A stretch of 64,000 nucleotides of DNA from PALSA-612 sp963773055 (GCA_963773055.1 CAVYZL010000004.1:21274-85273); one strand, 5' to 3'; counted from the first letter of the stretch, positions 51,253 through 60,246 are shown. Notes: generated by a model not told the origin, from the sequence alone. Numbers and translations are program-made.

Positions 51253-52082
51253 TGGCGGCTGCGACCGACGCCCCGCCGCAGCGCCCGAAACGTCGCCGCA
51301 CGATGCGGGTCTCTGATGTGCTCGTCCCGTTGCTGTCCGTCGTCGCCGCGCTCGCCTTCTGGGAGTTCCTCTCGCGAGCGGGCGTGATCGCGGAGCGCGA
51401 TCTGCCGTCGATGAGCGCGACGTTCAGCGAGCTCTGGAACATGGTGCAGACACAGGCGTTTTGGGCCGCGTTCGCCCGGACCGTCCGCGGCTGGGCGCTC
51501 GGGCTCCTGATCGGGACCGTCCTCGCAATCCCGCTCGGGATCGCACTCGGATCGAGCGAGTTCGCCGCGCGCGCCTTCCGCGTTCCCATCGAGTTCCTGC
51601 GGCCGATTCCCTCCGCCGCGCTCATCCCGCTGCTCTTCCTCACGTGGGGCACGAGCCTGAAGAGCGAGGTGTTCCTCGCGGCGTTCGGCGCCTTTTGGCC
51701 GATGCTCGTCCAGACGATGTACGGGGTCCACGACACCGACCCGATCGCCGTCGACACCGCCCGCGCGTTCGGCGTCCCGCGTTACGAACGCCTCTTGAAG
51801 ATCACACTGCCGAGCGCAGTGCCCTACATCGTCACCGGCCTGCGCATCGCATCGACCGTCTCGCTGATCCTTGCGTTCACGGCCGAGCTGTTCATGGGTA
51901 CCCCCGGCCTCGGCCAGAAGCTGAACTACGCCTACGCGTACGGCTTGACGACGGTGGAGTACGCGCTCGCGCTAGCGACCGGCTTCCTCGGCGTCGGGAT
52001 CTACTTCCTGATGGCGGCGTTCGAGCGGCGAGTGCTCCGCTGGCATCCATCGCATCGTAAGACGGAGGCGGCACTGCGGTGA
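51252..52082 (+). CDS. NitT/TauT-family ABC permease (first)
   Basis: A 276-residue SsuC/TauC-like permease. It has a hydrophobic first helix, RTVRGWALGLLIGT, the EAA-type loop in VDTARAFGVPRYERLLKITLPSAVPYI and a last TM segment. It is translationally coupled to pobA (TGATG) and overlaps the second permease by four bases. Co-transcription with pobA suggests uptake of an aromatic acid such as 4-hydroxybenzoate, although this family also imports sulfonates, nitrate and thiamine precursors. Confidence 0.88.
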   Translation: MAAATDAPPQRPKRRRTMRVSDVLVPLLSVVAALAFWEFLSRAGVIAERDLPSMSATFSELWNMVQTQAFWAAFARTVRGWALGLLIGTVLAIPLGIALGSSEFAARAFRVPIEFLRPIPSAALIPLLFLTWGTSLKSEVFLAAFGAFWPMLVQTMYGVHDTDPIAVDTARAFGVPRYERLLKITLPSAVPYIVTGLRIASTVSLILAFTAELFMGTPGLGQKLNYAYAYGLTTVEYALALATGFLGVGIYFLMAAFERRVLRWHPSHRKTEAALR

Positions 52083-52867
52083 CCACGCGCGCCCACCGGA
52101 CCCTCCGCATCGGCGCCGAGATCGCGGTCCCCGTCTTGATCCTCCTCGCCTGGCAGCTCTGGACCGTGCACGCGGACAACCACAACTTCCCGCGGCTCTC
52201 GACGATCCTCGTCCAGTTCCAGAAGCTCTGGCTGTTCTCCGAGTTCGGCTCGAACGTCGTGCCGAGCCTCGAGCGCATCCTGCTCGGCTTCGGCGTCGCC
52301 GTCGTCGTCGGCATCGGGCTCGGGCTCCCGATCGGCCTCGTCCGCTGGGCGCGCGTCTGGACGATGCCGCATATCGAGTACTGGCGCGCAATGCCGCCGC
52401 CGGCGCTGATCCCGATCTCGATCGTCCTCCTGCGCGGCGACATCGGCAACAAGCAGAAGGTGTCGTTCATCGCGTTCTTCTGCCTGTTCCCGATCCTGCT
52501 GAACACGATCGACGGCGTGCGGGGCATCGAGCCGACGCTGATGGACACGGCGCGCTCGTACGGCATCCCGTGGCCCGAGACGGTCCGCCGCATCGTCCTG
52601 CCCGCGGCGGGGCCGCAGATCTTCGCCGGCATGCGGACGAGCCTCTCGCTCGCCGTGATCATGATGGTGCTGACGGAGTACTGGTCGAGCACGAACGGCG
52701 TCGGCTACGTCCTGCTCAACTCGAAGAACACGTTCCAGCTGGCGCCGATGTGGGCCGCGATCCTGCTCATCGGCCTGCTCGGATACGGGCTCAACCTCCT
52801 CCTCAGCCTCGTCGAACACCGTGTCCTCGGCTGGCATCGCGGCTACCGCGCGTCCACGGCGAAGTAG
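52079..52867 (+). CDS. NitT/TauT-family ABC permease (second)
   Basis: A 262-residue permease paralogous to the preceding one. It has PSLERILLGFGVAVVVGIGLGL, the docking loop MDTARSYGIPWPETVRRIVLPAAGPQIFAG and a late TM span. Two non-identical permeases in tandem imply a heterodimeric channel, unlike the single-permease arrangement most common in this family. It starts at GTG with a four-base overlap and is followed by the ATPase after seven bases. Confidence 0.87.
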   Translation: MTTRAHRTLRIGAEIAVPVLILLAWQLWTVHADNHNFPRLSTILVQFQKLWLFSEFGSNVVPSLERILLGFGVAVVVGIGLGLPIGLVRWARVWTMPHIEYWRAMPPPALIPISIVLLRGDIGNKQKVSFIAFFCLFPILLNTIDGVRGIEPTLMDTARSYGIPWPETVRRIVLPAAGPQIFAGMRTSLSLAVIMMVLTEYWSSTNGVGYVLLNSKNTFQLAPMWAAILLIGLLGYGLNLLLSLVEHRVLGWHRGYRASTAK

Positions 52868-52874
52868 GTAGGCC

Positions 52875-53708
52875 ATGCTCGAGATCAAGCACCTCGGCAA
52901 GACGTACGGCACGGGTGAGCAGGTGACCCACGCGATCGGCGACCTCTCGTTCTCCGTCGAGGAGAAGGAGTTCGTCTGCGTCGTCGGGCCGTCGGGCTGC
53001 GGCAAGACGACCCTCCTCAAGTGCGTCGCTGGCCTGCTGCCGCCGAGCACGGGCGAGGTCTTCCTGCGCGGCACGCCGGTCACCGAGCCGCCCGAGGAGA
53101 TGGCGCTCGTGTTCCAGGAGTACAGCCGCTCGCTCTTCCCGTGGATGTCTGTCCGCAGCAACGTCATGATGCCGCTCCGTCACAAGAGCCTGCCTCGGGT
53201 GCAGCGCGACGCGCTCGTCGATGACGCGCTTCACGAGGTCGGGCTGAGCGGCTTCACGGACCGCTATCCGTGGCAGCTGTCGGGTGGGATGCAACAGCGC
53301 GTCGCGATCGCCCGGGCGCTCGCCTATCAACCTTCGCTCCTGCTGATGGACGAGCCGTTCGCATCCGTGGACGCGCAGACGCGGGACGACCTCGAGGACC
53401 TCGTGCTCCAGGTGCGGAAGGACTACGGCGTGACGATCCTCTTCGTCACGCACGACATCGACGAGTCCGTCTACCTCGCCGACCGCATCGTCGTGCTCAC
53501 GCATGCACCGACGCAGGTGCACGAGGTTGTGCCGGTCGACCTCGGGCCCGACCGCGACCAGATCGCGACGAAGGAGCTCGCGGAGTTCGCTCGGCTCCGC
53601 ACGCACGTTTACCGCCTGATCAAGCGCGACCAACCAGACGGATCTGCTTCCCCTGCGTCCCAAATAGCGGAACAGGCTCCTGGTATTTCGAATCCGCGCA
53701 CGGGATAA
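52875..53708 (+). CDS. NitT/TauT-family ABC transporter ATPase
   Basis: A 277-residue SsuB/TauB-like ATPase. It has Walker A GPSGCGKTT, the Q-loop in VFQEYSRSLFPWM, the signature QLSGGMQQRV, Walker B LLLMDEPFASVD and FVTHDIDESVYLADRIVVL. The C-terminus carries an unusual 25-residue hydrophilic tail after the usual family end. It powers the two preceding permeases with the binding proteins downstream. Confidence 0.92.
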   Translation: MLEIKHLGKTYGTGEQVTHAIGDLSFSVEEKEFVCVVGPSGCGKTTLLKCVAGLLPPSTGEVFLRGTPVTEPPEEMALVFQEYSRSLFPWMSVRSNVMMPLRHKSLPRVQRDALVDDALHEVGLSGFTDRYPWQLSGGMQQRVAIARALAYQPSLLLMDEPFASVDAQTRDDLEDLVLQVRKDYGVTILFVTHDIDESVYLADRIVVLTHAPTQVHEVVPVDLGPDRDQIATKELAEFARLRTHVYRLIKRDQPDGSASPASQIAEQAPGISNPRTG

Positions 53709-53753
53709 TCCGCCGCGGTTCCCGTCGGCTCATTCGTCCAAGGAGGTCATCCA

Positions 53754-54998
53754 ATGCCCATGCGCCCAGCTCGTAGGCGAAGCACGGCGCTGGTCGTCAC
53801 GCTGCTCGTGAGCATGCTCGCTGCGCTGACGGTGCTCGCCGGATCGTCGGTAGGGGCTCCGAAGCGAGCGCTCGCGACGATCACCGTCGACACGCTTCCG
53901 ATCGCGAATGGCCTCCCGCTCGACCTCGGGATCGCCAAGGGCTTCTTCGCGAACCACGGGATCGAGATCAAGAAGGTCACGCTCCAGAGCGGCAACGACA
54001 TCGTGCTCGCGCTGTCCGGTGGCAACGGCGACATCGGCTACATCGGCTGGGTGCCCGCGTTCATCGCGGACACGAACGGCATCGGCATCGTCACCGCCGC
54101 GGCCAGTGAGGTCGAAGGCACGAGCGTTGCGGACAACTGGCAAAACATCCTCGTCAAGGGCTCGAGCTCGATCCGCACGCCGGCTGACCTCGCTGGTAAG
54201 ACGGTCGCCGTCAACGCCCTGAAAGGCGTCGGCGAGACGGTAATCAAGGCCGCGTTCGCGAAGCTCGACATGGACCCGAACTCCGTCAAGCTCGTCGCGA
54301 TCCCGTTCCCTGCAATGCGCTCGGCGCTCGCGAACGGCCAGGTCGATGCGATCTGGACGCCGGAGCCATTCCTCTCGCAGGCGCTGAACCAGGACGGCGC
54401 GCGCATCGTGATGGCCCCCGGGCCGACGGTGATGCCGTTCCTGCCGAACGGGTGCTACGTCGCGCGCACGGCCTGGTCCCAGGCGAACCCGGCGCTCGCG
54501 AAGCAGTTCCGGCTCGCGATCAACGAGTCGCTCGTCTACGCGCAGGGGCACCCGGCCGAGATCCGCGCGCTGCTGCCGGCGGCAACTCGGGACATCCGCC
54601 TGCCCGTCTGGAGCCCGGTGCTCGACCGTGGCAAGCTGCTCCGGCTCGCGCGCTACGCACGGCAGTTCGGCATCATCCAGCGGCTACCCGATCTGACGAA
54701 GCTCGTGCCTGGATCGATCTCGAGCGGCGTCATCCTGAAGGGCGACGTCGGGGCGACGACGATCTCGCTCAAGCTCGACAAGCAGCCGGCGAAGAACCTG
54801 GCGCCGGGAGCAGACACGTTCGCCATCTCCGACCGCTCGGCGAGGCAGAACTTCCACCTGAAGGGCCCGGGCGTCGATCGCAAGACGGGGACGAAGAAGT
54901 CCGGGAAGATCACGTGGACCGTCGTCCTGCGGACAGGAAAGTACCGCTTCTTCTCCGACACGAACCCAAAGCTGAAGGGATCGTTCACGGTCGGCTAG
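53754..54998 (+). CDS. NitT/TauT substrate-binding protein with cupredoxin-like C-terminal domain
   Basis: A 414-residue exported binding protein starting at ATG after AAGGAGG. Signal peptide residues about 1-35. The NMT1/SsuA-like domain spans about 40-320 (ANGLPLDLGIAKGFFANHGIEIKK, QSGNDIVLALSGGNGDIGYIG). The last 90 residues (about 320-414) form a cupredoxin-like beta sandwich with NFHLKGPGVDRKTG, KITWTVVLRTGKYRFFSD and KLKGSFTV. The copper cysteine and methionine of true cupredoxins are absent (FFSDTNPKLKG). This fusion is unusual for a binding protein. A near copy follows at 55118. Confidence 0.85.
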   Translation: MPMRPARRRSTALVVTLLVSMLAALTVLAGSSVGAPKRALATITVDTLPIANGLPLDLGIAKGFFANHGIEIKKVTLQSGNDIVLALSGGNGDIGYIGWVPAFIADTNGIGIVTAAASEVEGTSVADNWQNILVKGSSSIRTPADLAGKTVAVNALKGVGETVIKAAFAKLDMDPNSVKLVAIPFPAMRSALANGQVDAIWTPEPFLSQALNQDGARIVMAPGPTVMPFLPNGCYVARTAWSQANPALAKQFRLAINESLVYAQGHPAEIRALLPAATRDIRLPVWSPVLDRGKLLRLARYARQFGIIQRLPDLTKLVPGSISSGVILKGDVGATTISLKLDKQPAKNLAPGADTFAISDRSARQNFHLKGPGVDRKTGTKKSGKITWTVVLRTGKYRFFSDTNPKLKGSFTVG

Positions 54999-55018
54999 CA
55001 ACGAGCCTTCTCGAAGAA

Positions 55019-55047
55019 CGCAGGGGCCGCCGTGCGTGGCCCCTGCG
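55019..55047 (+). terminator. Stem-loop terminator after first binding protein
   Basis: A ten-base perfect stem (CGCAGGGGCC / GGCCCCTGCG) with a nine-base loop, 20 bases after the stop. There is no U-tract. Confidence 0.6.
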
Positions 55048-55117
55048 CGGTGTTTGGCAATCGGTTGCCCGAGACGGATAATCGACCCGAGGTTCCCGTA
55101 CCCAAGGCAAGGAGGTC

Positions 55118-56367
55118 GTGGTGTCAACTCCTGAGGCGCGTCGGCGCATGACCGCCGCGACAGCCGTCATGCTCGGCAGCATCGTCGTCGCGCTGACCCT
55201 GCTCGTCGGCCCATCGGTAGGCGCAAACAAACGAGCTTTGGCGACCGTCACGGTCGACACGCTCCCGATCGCGAATGGCCTCCCGCTCGATCTCGGGATC
55301 GCCAAGGGCTTCTTCGCGAACCACGGGATCGAGATCAAGAAGGTCACGCTCCAGAGCGGTAACGACATCGTCCTCCAGCTCTCCGGCGGCAACGGCGACA
55401 TCGGCTACATCGGCTGGGTGCCGGCGTTCATCGCCAACACGAACGGGATCGACATCACCGTCGCGGCGGCCAGCGAGGTCGAGGGGACGTCTGTCGCGGA
55501 CAACTGGCAGAACGTCATGGTCAAGGGATCGAGCTCGATCCGCACGCCACAGGACCTCGCGGGCAAGACGATCGCCGTCAACGCGCTCAAGGGCGTCGGC
55601 GAGACCGTGATCAAGGGCGCGCTCGACAAGCTCGGCGTCGACGCGAACTCGATCAAGCTCGTCGTGATCCCCTTCCCGGCGATGCGCTCGGCGCTGGCGA
55701 ACGGGCAGGTCGACGCCGCCCACATGCCGGAGCCGTTCATGTCGCAGGCGCTGAACCAGGACGGCGCCAGGATCGCGATGGCGCCGGGCCCGGCGATCAT
55801 GCAGTTCCTTCCGAACGGGTGCTACGTCGCCCGGACGGCGTGGTCGCAGGCAGAACCCGGCGCTCGCGAAGCAGTTCCGGCTCGCGATCAACGAGTCGCT
55901 CGTCTACGCGCAGGGGCACCCGGACGAGATCCGCGCGCTGCTGCCGGCGGCAACTCGGGACATCCGGCTGCCCGTCTGGAGCCCGGTGCTCGACCGGAAG
56001 AAGCTGCTCCAGCTCGCTCGGATCGCCCTGAAGTTCGGCGCCATCTCATCACCTGCCGGACTTCACGAAGCTCGTGCCGGGATCGATCTCGAGCGGCGTC
56101 ATCCTGAAGGGTGACGTCGGGGCGACGACGATCTCGCTCAAGCTCGACAAGCAGCCGGCGAAGAACCTGGCGCCGGGAGCAGACACGTTCGCCATCTCCG
56201 ACCGCTCGGCGAGGCAGAACTTCCACCTGAAGGGCCCGGGCGTCGATCGCAAGACGGGGACGAAGAAGGCCGGGAAGATCACGTGGACCGTCGTCCTGCG
56301 CAAAGGAACGTACCGCTTCTTCTCGGATACGAACCCGAAGCTGAAGGGATCCTTCACGGTCGGCTAG
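55118..56367 (+). pseudogene. Second substrate-binding protein, disrupted by two one-base insertions
   Basis: A near-duplicate of the preceding gene: GTG start after AAGGAGG, signal peptide, the same NMT1-type domain, then the same cupredoxin-like tail. Relative to copy one, a single extra base at about 55849-55853 (within CAGGCAGAACC) and another at about 56044-56051 shift the frame twice. The final part from about 56050 is again in frame with the first copy's ending. The last 94 residues differ from copy one at only three positions. With both bases removed the protein would be about 415 residues. Sequence error or recent decay are both possible. Confidence 0.75.
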
Positions 56368-56390
56368 CGGTAGCGACCTCGCTCGACCTG

Positions 56391-56419
56391 CGGAGGGGCC
56401 GCTGACCGCGGCCCCTCCG
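56391..56419 (+). terminator. Stem-loop terminator after second binding protein
   Basis: A twelve-base stem (CGGAGGGGCCGC / GCGGCCCCTCCG) with a five-base loop, 23 bases after the stop. It probably ends the aromatic-uptake operon. Confidence 0.65.
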
Positions 56420-56492
56420 TCATTCCGGCAATCCGTGACGGAACCTCACGCGTATCCTCTTCAGAGCCCAAAGCGAATCAAGGGGGTAACCC

Positions 56493-57012
56493 GTGAGAGC
56501 ACGCCTGGCACACCGTCTATCGATCGTCGTTCTCCTCGCCCTCGTCGGCGCAGGCACAGCAATCGCCGGCGCGACGTCGACGGTCCAGGTCAAGACGTCA
56601 CGGAACGCGTCGCTGAACGCGTCGATTCTCGTCAGCTCGACGGGACGGACGCTCTACCACCTGACGACCGAGCACGGGAAGCAGATCGCCTGCACGGCGA
56701 GCTGCGCCGCCTCCTGGCCCCCGCTCGTCGCGCCCGAAAGGCGCGAAGCTCACCGCCGGCGTGGGCGTCACGAAGAGCAAGCTCGCAACGGTCAAGCGAC
56801 CCGACGGGAAGCTCCAGGTGACGTACGGAGGGTTCGCGCTCTACAGGTATTCGGGCGACACGAAGTCCGGCGAGACGAACGGCCAGGGCATTTCGAAGAC
56901 GTGGTACGTGATCGCGCCGACGGGGAAAGTCGTCAAGACAAAGCCGCGCGTTGACACCGACCCGCCGGAGACGCCGCCTCCGCCGCCGGGCAACGACTAT
57001 CCCTACCCGTAG
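56493..57012 (+). CDS. Secreted Lipoprotein_15 (YxFxxD) repeat protein, frameshifted
   Basis: GTG start after a GGGGGTAA region. Signal peptide residues 1-28 (HRLSIVVLLALVGAG). The fold is that of the secreted repeat family (COG4315): ASILVSSTGRTLYHLT, the CTASCAASWPP cysteine pair, then after a one-base shift LTAGVGVTKSKLATVK, GGFALYRYSGDTKSGE and WYVIAPTGKVV. The break is in a CCC run at 56733-56735, where one extra C explains it. The protein ends in a Pro-rich tail. If corrected, it is a normal 172-residue exported protein of unknown function. Confidence 0.72.
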
Positions 57013-57070
57013 CTAGACGGCTCGCGCTCGCTGCAGAGCAGCGCGGCTACAGTTCGACCGGAGCCGGCCG

Positions 57071-57782
57071 ATGACGAGCGCCCGCATCAATAAAGCCTGG
57101 ATCGCGCGACTCGGCACGCTCGCGATTACCCTCACGTTGGCGGCGCCTGCGCTCGCCGCGCCGGCGCCCGATCCCGCCCCGGTTCCCCCACCACCGCCTG
57201 CTCCGTCGCCACCTCCGGCGCCGAAGCCGGTCCCTCAGCCTCAGCCGCCTCCGCCGCCCCCGCCTCCTCCTCCGCCTCCACCGGCGCCTCCGCCACCGCA
57301 CACCCCCGTCTCCCCCGCCCCCGCCGGCGCCTCCGCCGTCGCCGTCGCAGGCCAGCCAGGCTGCGAAGCAGAAGGCGGCGGCCGCTGCGAGAGCGAAGGC
57401 CAAGGCGCGAGCCGAGTCGAGGGCCAAGGCGAAAGCCCGGGCGGAGGCACGAGCCAAAGCCAAGGCGAAAGCGGAAGCCAGAGCACGAACGCGCGCGAAG
57501 CACGCAACCGCTCCCCAGCCGGCGACGACGACTTCTGTGCTCGCTCCCCCCGTCCCCGCGGTCGCAGCGACTGTCGCCGACGACACACCGTCCGGGTTCA
57601 TCCGGATCGTGGCGATCGTTCTCTTCTCTCTACCGCTCCTGTTCCTTCTCGTCGCGGTCGTACCAACCAGCCGCGTCCCTTACGGAAAGTCATCGGCATG
57701 GCATCGACATAGGCGCGAGCTGGCGCTCTACGGCGGGTCATTACTTGCAATCGAGGCCGTCTTGTTCCTCGTCTTACGCTGA
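57071..57782 (+). CDS. Pro-rich exported protein with Ala/Lys coil and C-terminal membrane helix, frameshifted
   Basis: ATG start; signal peptide (IARLGTLAITLTLAAPALA). A long Pro/Ala-rich region follows, then, after a one-base shift in the C run at about 57303-57307, PSPSQASQAAKQKAAA and a repeated RAKAKARAE helix. TSVLAPPVPAVAA and a transmembrane helix (IVAIVLFSLPLLFLLVAVV) come next, then the last helix LYGGSLLAIEAVLFLVLR to the stop at 57780. The extra C would be at CACACCCCCG. It looks like a cell-wall-spanning anchor protein. No family is recognised. Confidence 0.55.
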
Positions 57783-57867
57783 CAAGCGCCGCACCCGTCA
57801 CGCCGTCAGTCGACATCGATCCCCGGAACGGCTGGGCCAGGGCCGACGGTCCTGATATTCCCAGGTC

Positions 57868-59466
57868 GTGATCTTCGAGTTCGGCGCCCAGCAGGAGCTG
57901 CAGCTGCTCGCCCTGCTCGCGTCCGGCGCCGCGATGCTGATCCTCGCCGGGCCGCTGCGCATCCCGTATCCGATCCTGCTCGTGCTCGGCGGGCTCCTGC
58001 TCGGCTTCGGGCCGGGCGTGCCGGAAGTGACGATGCCGCCCGAGCTCGTCCTGATCGGCATCCTGCCTCCGCTCCTCTACGAGTCGGCCTTCTTCACCGG
58101 CCTTCGCGAGCTGCGCCAGAACGTACGGCCGATCTCGCTGCTCGCGGTCGGGCTCGTGCTCGTGACGACGGCGGGCGTGGCCGTTGTCGCGCACGCAGTC
58201 ACGGATCTGCCCTGGGCGGCGTCCTTCGTCCTCGGCGCCGTCGTCTCGCCGACCGACCCGATCGCTGCGTCCGCAATCGGGCGCCGGTTGGGGGTGCCGC
58301 GACGCCTGATCGACATCATCGAAGGCGAGAGCCTCGTCAACGACGGGACGGCGCTCGTGCTCCTGCGGACGGCGATCCTCGCCGCGGTCGCGGGGACGTT
58401 CTCTCCCTGGGCTGCGGGCGGGCGGCTCGTGCTCAGCATCGTCGGCGGCATTGCCGTTGGCCTCATCATCGGCTACGCGATCCGGCGTGTCCGGCGCGTT
58501 CTCGACAACCCGCCGCTCGAGGTGACGATCGCGTTCCTGACCGGCTATTTCGCCTTCCTTCCCGCAGCCGCGATCGGCGTCTCGGGCGTGCTGGCGGTCG
58601 TGACGGCCGGCGTCTACATGGGCTGGTACACGCCGGAGCTGACGACGGTGCAAACGCGCCTTCAGGGGCAGGGGTTCTGGGAGGTTCTGACGTTCCTGCT
58701 CAACGTGCTCCTGTTCGGGCTGATCGGGCTTCAGCTGCGGCCGATCCTCGACGACCTCACCGGCGGTGGCGGCTGGTCACTCGTCGGTCATGCCGCAGTG
58801 ATCGCGCTGACGGTGATTGTGCTGCGCATCGTGTGGGTGTTCCCGGCGACGTACGTCCCGCGCTGGCTGAGCAAGCGGATCCGCGACCACGACCCGTCGC
58901 CGCCGTGGCGCTATCCCGCGTTCATCGCCTGGACGGGGATGCGGGGAGCGGTGACGATCGCAGCCGCGCTGCTGATCCCGCTGCACACCGACTCGGGCGC
59001 GCCCTTCCCGGACCGCGAGCTGATCGTCTTCCTCGCCTTTGCAGTCGTGCTCGCGACGCTCGTCGGCCAGGGGTTGACGCTGCCCGCGGTGATCCGAGCA
59101 CTGCGCCTCGAGGCCGACGACAGCACGAGTGAGGCCGAAGAGGCGCACGCACGCATCCGTGCCGCCGAGGCCGCGCTCGAGCGCCTGGAAGAGTTGGAGC
59201 ACGAGACGTGGGTGCTCGACGACACGGCCGAGCGGCTGCGCGGCCAGTACCGCTTCCGGATCGACCGCTTCTCGGCTCGCTCGGACCCCGGCGCGGACGG
59301 CATGATCGAGAAGCGGTCGGCGCTGTATCAGCGGCTGCGTCGCGAGCTGCTCGAGGCCGAGCGTCACGCCGTCGTCGAGTTGCGGAACACGGGCGAGATC
59401 TCCGACGAGGTGATGCGACGCGTGGAGCGAGACCTCGACCTCGAGGTTTCCCGCCTAGATCGGTAA
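57868..59466 (+). CDS. CPA1-family Na+(K+)/H+ antiporter (NhaP-like)
   Basis: A 532-residue antiporter with about 12 helices. The ion-site motifs are VVSPTDPIAASAI and EGESLVNDGTALVL, and GMRGAVTIAAALLIPL follows in the later helices. A C-terminal cytoplasmic part of about 110 residues is helical and acidic. It exchanges external protons for internal sodium or potassium. It starts at GTG with a TATTCC-like box six bases upstream. Confidence 0.92.
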   Translation: MIFEFGAQQELQLLALLASGAAMLILAGPLRIPYPILLVLGGLLLGFGPGVPEVTMPPELVLIGILPPLLYESAFFTGLRELRQNVRPISLLAVGLVLVTTAGVAVVAHAVTDLPWAASFVLGAVVSPTDPIAASAIGRRLGVPRRLIDIIEGESLVNDGTALVLLRTAILAAVAGTFSPWAAGGRLVLSIVGGIAVGLIIGYAIRRVRRVLDNPPLEVTIAFLTGYFAFLPAAAIGVSGVLAVVTAGVYMGWYTPELTTVQTRLQGQGFWEVLTFLLNVLLFGLIGLQLRPILDDLTGGGGWSLVGHAAVIALTVIVLRIVWVFPATYVPRWLSKRIRDHDPSPPWRYPAFIAWTGMRGAVTIAAALLIPLHTDSGAPFPDRELIVFLAFAVVLATLVGQGLTLPAVIRALRLEADDSTSEAEEAHARIRAAEAALERLEELEHETWVLDDTAERLRGQYRFRIDRFSARSDPGADGMIEKRSALYQRLRRELLEAERHAVVELRNTGEISDEVMRRVERDLDLEVSRLDR

Positions 59467-59492
59467 CAGGGAGCTGAGACCGCCAGGTTTCT

Positions 59493-59508
59493 CCGGGCGA
59501 ACGCCCGG
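59493..59508 (+). terminator. Short stem-loop after antiporter gene
   Basis: CCGGGC, GAAC loop, GCCCGG, 26 bases after the stop. It lacks a U-tract, so it is only a possible terminator. Confidence 0.4.
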
Positions 59509-59538
59509 GCAAGCATCGGACAGAGCGAGGAGGAGGAC

Positions 59539-59721
59539 ATGAACGGAATCCGGCACTTCCTGCGCGAGTTCACCGCGTCCGCCGTCAAGGAGCATCTGCG
59601 CTCGCAGCTCGACTCCGCACGCGATCCCGAGCTCACGACGAACGAGGTCGAGCTCGTGCACTTCGTCCTGCAGAGATCTTCGGAGTGGAGGACGCTCACG
59701 GACGAGCGGTCCGCCGACTGA
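59539..59721 (+). CDS. Small hypothetical protein
   Basis: A 60-residue mostly helical, charged protein (FLREFTASAVKEHLRSQLDSARDPELTTNEVELVHFVLQRS). It starts at an ATG after GAGGAGGA (59529-59536), which is a strong ribosome-binding site at short spacing. No domain is recognised. It lies between the antiporter and the GYD gene. A downstream gap of 160 bases holds no clear gene or signal. Confidence 0.55.
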   Translation: MNGIRHFLREFTASAVKEHLRSQLDSARDPELTTNEVELVHFVLQRSSEWRTLTDERSAD

Positions 59722-59882
59722 CGGAGCCGGAAGCGACGAGCGTGCAGGCATGCCGAGGGCTTCGAGCTGCGGTAAAGAGGAAGCACCGATCGGGGAGTTC
59801 GCTGATGTAGGCAGCGGCGCGAGAGAAGAGGCTTGGCTCTTGGTGGGGCTCTACGCGATGCCCCCAGATGCAGGAGGTTGAG

Positions 59883-60167
59883 ATGTTCACCTACGTCGGC
59901 CTGTTCAAGATGACGCCGGTGGCACGTGAGCACCTCGAGAAGACCCCCGAGTACCTCGACAAGATCCGCGTGATCGTCGAGCACGAGGGCGGCAAGCTCG
60001 AGCGCTTCATGGCCATCATGGGCCCCTGGGAGTACCTGGGCGTCTTCACGTACCCGGACAACGAGGCGGCGTTCCGCGTCCTCGGGAAGATCGCGAAGCT
60101 CGACATCTTCGAGACGGAGACCTTCCCGGCAGAGGACGTTGACATCTTCCTCAAGGTGCTCGTCTAG
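59883..60167 (+). CDS. GYD-domain protein
   Basis: A 94-residue dimeric alpha-beta barrel protein of the GYD family (MFTYVGLFKMTPVAREHL, GKLERFMAIMGPWEYLGVFTYPDNEAAFRVL). The ATG is preceded by a near-perfect AGGAGG. Function of the family is unknown. A transcription terminator follows at 60204. Confidence 0.8.
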   Translation: MFTYVGLFKMTPVAREHLEKTPEYLDKIRVIVEHEGGKLERFMAIMGPWEYLGVFTYPDNEAAFRVLGKIAKLDIFETETFPAEDVDIFLKVLV

Positions 60168-60203
60168 CTTCACGCCGGCCTTCTCGGCGTCGATGCCGCA
60201 GGG

Positions 60204-60221
60204 AGCCGCCTTCGGGCGGCT
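60204..60221 (+). terminator. Stem-loop terminator with TTCG loop
   Basis: AGCCGCC, TTCG, GGCGGCT, then TCTTG, 37 bases after the GYD stop. It has the same loop as the terminator at 6665. Confidence 0.7.
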
Positions 60222-60233
60222 TCTTGCGTTGCG

Positions 60234-60239
60234 TAGCCT
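60234..60239 (+). promoter_or_regulatory. -10 box of GNAT gene at 60247
   Basis: TAGCCT seven bases upstream of the ATG, just after a terminator. It probably drives a leaderless message. Confidence 0.45.
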
Positions 60240-60246
60240 GGCCGGG

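Noticed and set aside
59722..59882. Possible small RNA in the 160-base gap before the GYD gene
   Set aside because: No hairpin with promoter and terminator was found. It holds only a ribosome-binding site for the GYD gene.
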